Below, one piece after another: positions 60,930-64,000 of a DNA stretch of 64,000 nucleotides. The notes under the pieces are model-generated. The model was given only the letters and a program-made list of their open reading frames with translations, was not told where the DNA came from and did not search any database. The DNA is from Riptortus pedestris (lineage: Eukaryota; Arthropoda; Insecta; Hemiptera; Alydidae), in NCBI GenBank assembly GCA_019009955.1, contig CM032231.1, forward strand, positions 109,463,501 to 109,527,500, read 5' to 3'. Both the position numbers and the translations under genes were made by a program. The first letter of the stretch is position 1, and each line of letters opens with the position of its first letter.

Positions 60930-60979
<50 letters not shown>
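60930..60979. repeat. (TA)n microsatellite outside an H 5' end
   Basis: Unlike most AT runs here, this one lies directly beyond the 5' hairpin end instead of inside an H core. Either the H element inserted into an existing microsatellite or another H core was its target. Confidence 0.9.
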
Positions 60980-60981
<2 letters not shown>

Positions 60982-61149
60982 TTTGCTTTAAGTACAAGGA
61001 AGATAAGTATAAGGAAGTGTACTTTATGACACCAGAAGTTGAAATTCGCTAGAATTTCCTTATATTGAGTTAATGCTAGGGCAATCATCTGTTTTCCTTT
61101 GTCTGCATCGATCCCTAAACTATACTATTTAGGGAGACACTATTTGTTC

Positions 61150-61635
61150 AGAACGTATATGACACTAATGAAGTCGATGACGAAAATGAGGTTCGTTCAG
61201 AATTATATATTAGTCTGTTAACGCTCAAGTGGTTGTAATTTTTGTTTGCTCCGTATCGAACTGGATATTTAAACGTTTTATATAAAAATAAAGATGAAGT
61301 TGGTTAACGGCGGTTTAGAACGGGGAATTTTTGAAAACCTCGATTATTATACGTCGGATCAAAAATGTATATAGAACGAATCTTGTTGCAAATTAAAAGT
61401 TCTATAAAGGTTCTTATGAGCGTTTTTTCACTATCTTGATTATTAACCGAGATATTTGCATTATTTAGATTTCGGTGTTCAGTAAACCCCCACTCCCACT
61501 CATATTAACATAAGCTGTTATCACGAACCACATTATTTGTAGCTTAAATGCCAGCTACTGTTTTGACCGAACTTTTACTTTTGAGATAGGTGGGAAATCT
61601 GCTTAGTTAACACAGCCACTGCGATACAGACTTTT
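61150..61635 (-). mobile_element. Family H element, 3' end decayed
   Basis: ATGACGAAAATGAGGTTCGT, GTCTGTTAACGCTCAAG, body, long-form start (CAGTAAACCCCCACTCCCAC) and 5' end TTAACACAGCCACTGCG. Confidence 0.8.
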
Positions 61636-61639
61636 ATTG

Positions 61640-62055
61640 GTCCGTCGGGTACACATTTTCGTGGCCATTAGCCATCGGAGTTAAGACGGGAGAAAGAGAC
61701 ATAATAAATTGTGAAATCTTATTCTTGCCTCTTTCTCATCTATTGTATAGTTGCGGGCAAAGATAACATTAAAGAGATAGCTGAACATGCAGTTTATACT
61801 TGCCTAACCATTCTCTCTCGAGCTCAGTGACCTCTCAAACTGCAGTCACTTTTTTATATTCAAACATTATAGAAAAAGACAAGAAAATGGCCTCCAAGGT
61901 AATGTCTTTTATAGAAGGATAAATGCTTTTATTACATTTTTATGTTAATACTTTAAAAATTTATATTTTCTGTACTTAGAATACTGATATAGCTCTGAAT
62001 GGGCCCAGTGACCCAAATGAAATAAGGTTGCACTAGTTTCCAGTTCATTTTGTTT
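61640..62055. other. No recognisable feature
   Basis: AT-rich stretch between two H copies. No open frame of note. Confidence 0.4.
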
Positions 62056-62058
62056 TAC

Positions 62059-62372
62059 TGGCAGATTTCGCTAAATCAGCTATTGAGTTGTGTGAGTATG
62101 AGCGTACTCATAAGCGATTTTCGAAATTTGTCTTCAAATGTCCATCGATCTTACCTTGGAGATGACGTAAATGAGCCCGTTTAAAAATATATATATATAT
62201 ATGTGTGTGTGTTTTAACGCTCTAGCGGTCGCAATTTTTGTTTGATAGTTACCAATCTCGATATTTAATCGTTTTATGTAAAAAGAAAGATCAAGTTCCT
62301 TAATATCTGAAATCGGATCATTGGGAGGAGTGGGGGGTTAGAGGGGAGATTTTCGAAAATTATGCTTTCGAT
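62059..62372 (-). mobile_element. Family H element, 5' truncated at a LINE
   Basis: ACTGGCAGATTTCGCTAAAT (decayed palindrome), the 3' block, a short AT/GT core at 62188-62210, and body to GGGGAGATTTTCGAAAATTA, where LINE sequence begins. Confidence 0.8.
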
Positions 62373-62374
62373 TT

Positions 62375-63960
62375 TCATTATATTTAATGAATTCAAAGAG
62401 CTAAGAGAGTCAGTGCAAATTTGATGCCTGTAGTTTGAGGTATGTTGTCTATTGCAAGTTTCAGTGCGTCAAGCTCAGGTGTATACATATATGTTACTCT
62501 CATGTAGCAATTTTACTTGAAAGTTAGCTGAGCCAACAATTGCAGCTGCCCCTACTCCCTGGTCTGTTTTGGATTCGTCCGTGTAAATAAATAGGACTAG
62601 TTTCTTGTCTGTCAGTAGAGAAGTAAAATATTTTTAGTAGTGGTGTTCAGAAGTCGGGTGAGTTTTAGGGCACTGTCAGAGTGTTAAGTCAAAGTTCAGT
62701 TTGCCAGTTTCCTAAGGATAATACGTTTCAGTATATTTTGTGTAAATATTTGCTCTTTGGATAGAAGTGTTGTGTGTATTTAAGGAGTCGGACTGGTAGA
62801 GGTTGTTCTCTCGAAGGGTTTACTGTATACTTCTGTATTGTAGGTTCATCAGAATTCTTAGGGACACAGTGAGAGTTTAAAAATTTGGATTTAGGAGAAG
62901 AATATGCTTCGTTTGCCTCAACACAAAAGGTTGGGCTTGTTCGAAATACACCCGTTGCTAGCCTGTTATCCGTGTTTTGCATGGACTCAAACATTTTTGA
63001 AGTGCTTTTCCTGGCACATGTGTAAGTTACACAACTGTATTCCAGAATGGACCTGGTCTATGGCCGGTAAAATGTAAGCATTACACTTCTGTCGCGTCCC
63101 GAATATTTATTACTCAAAATCCTTAAAAAACTCACAGATTTTCTGAATCTATGAAGGGTTTCTTTCATTCGGTTGGTTCATGTTAACTTGGAGTCAAAGA
63201 TTAGACCTAATATTATTAGTCACAGGGAGTGGAATATTGTTAAACATTAGATTTACTGAAGGAAGTACTATTATCTTAGAGAAAAGAATTTTCCTTGTTT
63301 TATAGGATGAGAATTTGACCCATTCCTACAATTCCATTCTTCTAATGTAAAAGTTGTAGTCGATAATAGAAGTTGTAGACGAAACTTTTTTTTTTAATTA
63401 TTTTATTTTATTAAGAATATTATTACTGTCTGTATTTGAATGCGTTTGGTAATGTGTGATATGTACAATACAATAGTCCCTCCATCACTCTTGACAGAAG
63501 CTACACCCCTTCACCACAATGAGAGGAGCAGCCTCTCCCTGCCTGGCAAGGAAGTCAAGAGCTAAGGAGGAATGGCACTTGATAAGAAAATAGCCACTGC
63601 TATCACTTCACTTTACACTCCTATAGGAGATCTCAGGACACTCTGCCATTGTCTCTTGAGGCGCCGTGGAGGGGCATTATGGAAGAGTGGAAATGGCTAG
63701 GACTTCTGGATTAGAATGATTGTATAGCATGTTGTGGAATTTTTGAATCTATGGGGAATCAGGTCCTTTACAAATGGGAGATTAAGTTCTATATAGCAGT
63801 CCGTAACGTTGTCCGAATGTAGACGAAACTGCTGGTCTAAATAATAAATGTCGACATATCTCAAGTTTTGCTAGATATCTATAGACGTCACACAGAAACT
63901 AGGCATAAAGAGCCCGCTGAGACCCATAATGGGATAATTCGGTCTATTCGGATTACAGTG
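62375..63960 (-). pseudogene. Non-LTR retrotransposon RT-RNase H pseudogene
   Basis: Reverse-strand order: remnants of the RT catalytic region near 63950-63840 (a block reading NLRYVDIYYL where a YxDD motif is expected). Then LEEWNCRNG near 63330, with a nested retroelement in between. Next NLMFNNIPLPV near 63230, GRDRSVMLTFYRP near 63100-63060, and FESMQNTDNRLATGVFRTSP with VEANEA near 62990-62900, typical of the RT thumb/linker of I/Jockey-like elements. RNase H follows at about 62600-62380: YTDESKTDQGVGAA, then TPELDALKLAIDNI. The YTDGS Gly is now Glu, and there are several stops and shifts. Probably a decayed I-clade-like element. Confidence 0.88.
63387..63817 (-). mobile_element. Nested retroelement insertion with 13-bp duplication
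   Basis: Identical TGTAGACGAAACT flanks at 63374-63386 and 63818-63830. On the reverse strand the 431-bp insert ends AATAAAATAAAATAATT plus a poly-A tail, with AATAAA signals. Sequence before the tail is fairly GC-balanced and could be a 3' untranslated region or the end of an ORF. I could not identify the source. It could be a 5'-truncated LINE or a processed gene copy. Confidence 0.8.
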
Positions 63961-64000
63961 CTTCTTTTACTTTGTACGAAGAAGTAAAAAAACAAATCAA

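Overview
This is a repeat-dense, AT-rich stretch of a eukaryotic nuclear genome. The mix of elements points to an arthropod, most likely an insect: mariner, piggyBac, hAT and Tc1-like DNA transposons, RNase-H-bearing (I/Jockey-type) non-LTR retrotransposons, a tRNA-derived SINE, and a very abundant Helentron-associated (HINE-type) rolling-circle family. I cannot assign a species. There are no operons, tRNA or rRNA genes, or CRISPR arrays, and almost no ordinary host coding sequence. The one good candidate is a GC-rich exon with a splice donor at about 38191-38594.

The dominant repeat, called family H here, has roughly forty whole or partial copies on both strands. Its 5' end is GTCCGTCACGCAGGGG followed by CTGCGTAAAC, which folds into a short hairpin. 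Next come a subterminal AAGCAGATTTCCC, a body with a poly-C tract, a variable (AT)n core, and a 3' end with the 20-bp palindrome GATTTCCCTTAAGGGAAATC followed by TGCTAAAA. The body occurs in a short form (about 0.6 kb) and a long form (about 1 kb or more), and some 5' ends belong to a third subtype. No copy encodes a Rep/helicase protein. Other elements repeatedly insert into these copies, often in the (AT)n core.

Layout. At 0-7 kb there are H copies, a 454-bp hAT element, a dead mariner transposase and a SINE. At 7-13 kb there are H copies with a nested Tc1-like element, a non-LTR RT pseudogene, a 517-bp hAT and an RNase H fragment. At 13-20 kb lies a LINE RNase H tail, then H copies and an array of 298-bp repeats carrying an inserted SINE. 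At 20-25 kb is a three-level nest (H > Tc1-like > H), a piggyBac inserted in a SINE, and more SINEs. At 25-30 kb an H copy is split by a 2.7-kb inverted repeat made of two CTAGCT-type elements with 298-bp internal units. At 30-38 kb are H copies and a ~290-bp satellite, the latter invaded by H, a LINE and a 417-bp hAT. At 38.2-38.6 kb is the GC-rich exon, followed by intron-like DNA and a composite minisatellite (40.6-44.6 kb). At 45-53 kb are LINE tails, H copies, a TA-flanked MITE and a SINE. At 53.9-56.9 kb a ~26-bp minisatellite is interrupted by a second piggyBac. At 57-64 kb are H copies, a large (TC)n tract, and a LINE RT-RNase H pseudogene with a younger retroelement nested in it.

The genes do not form a pathway. 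The biological content is a layered record of transposition, and several insertions can be resolved to the base because an empty site or a target-site duplication lies in the same window.
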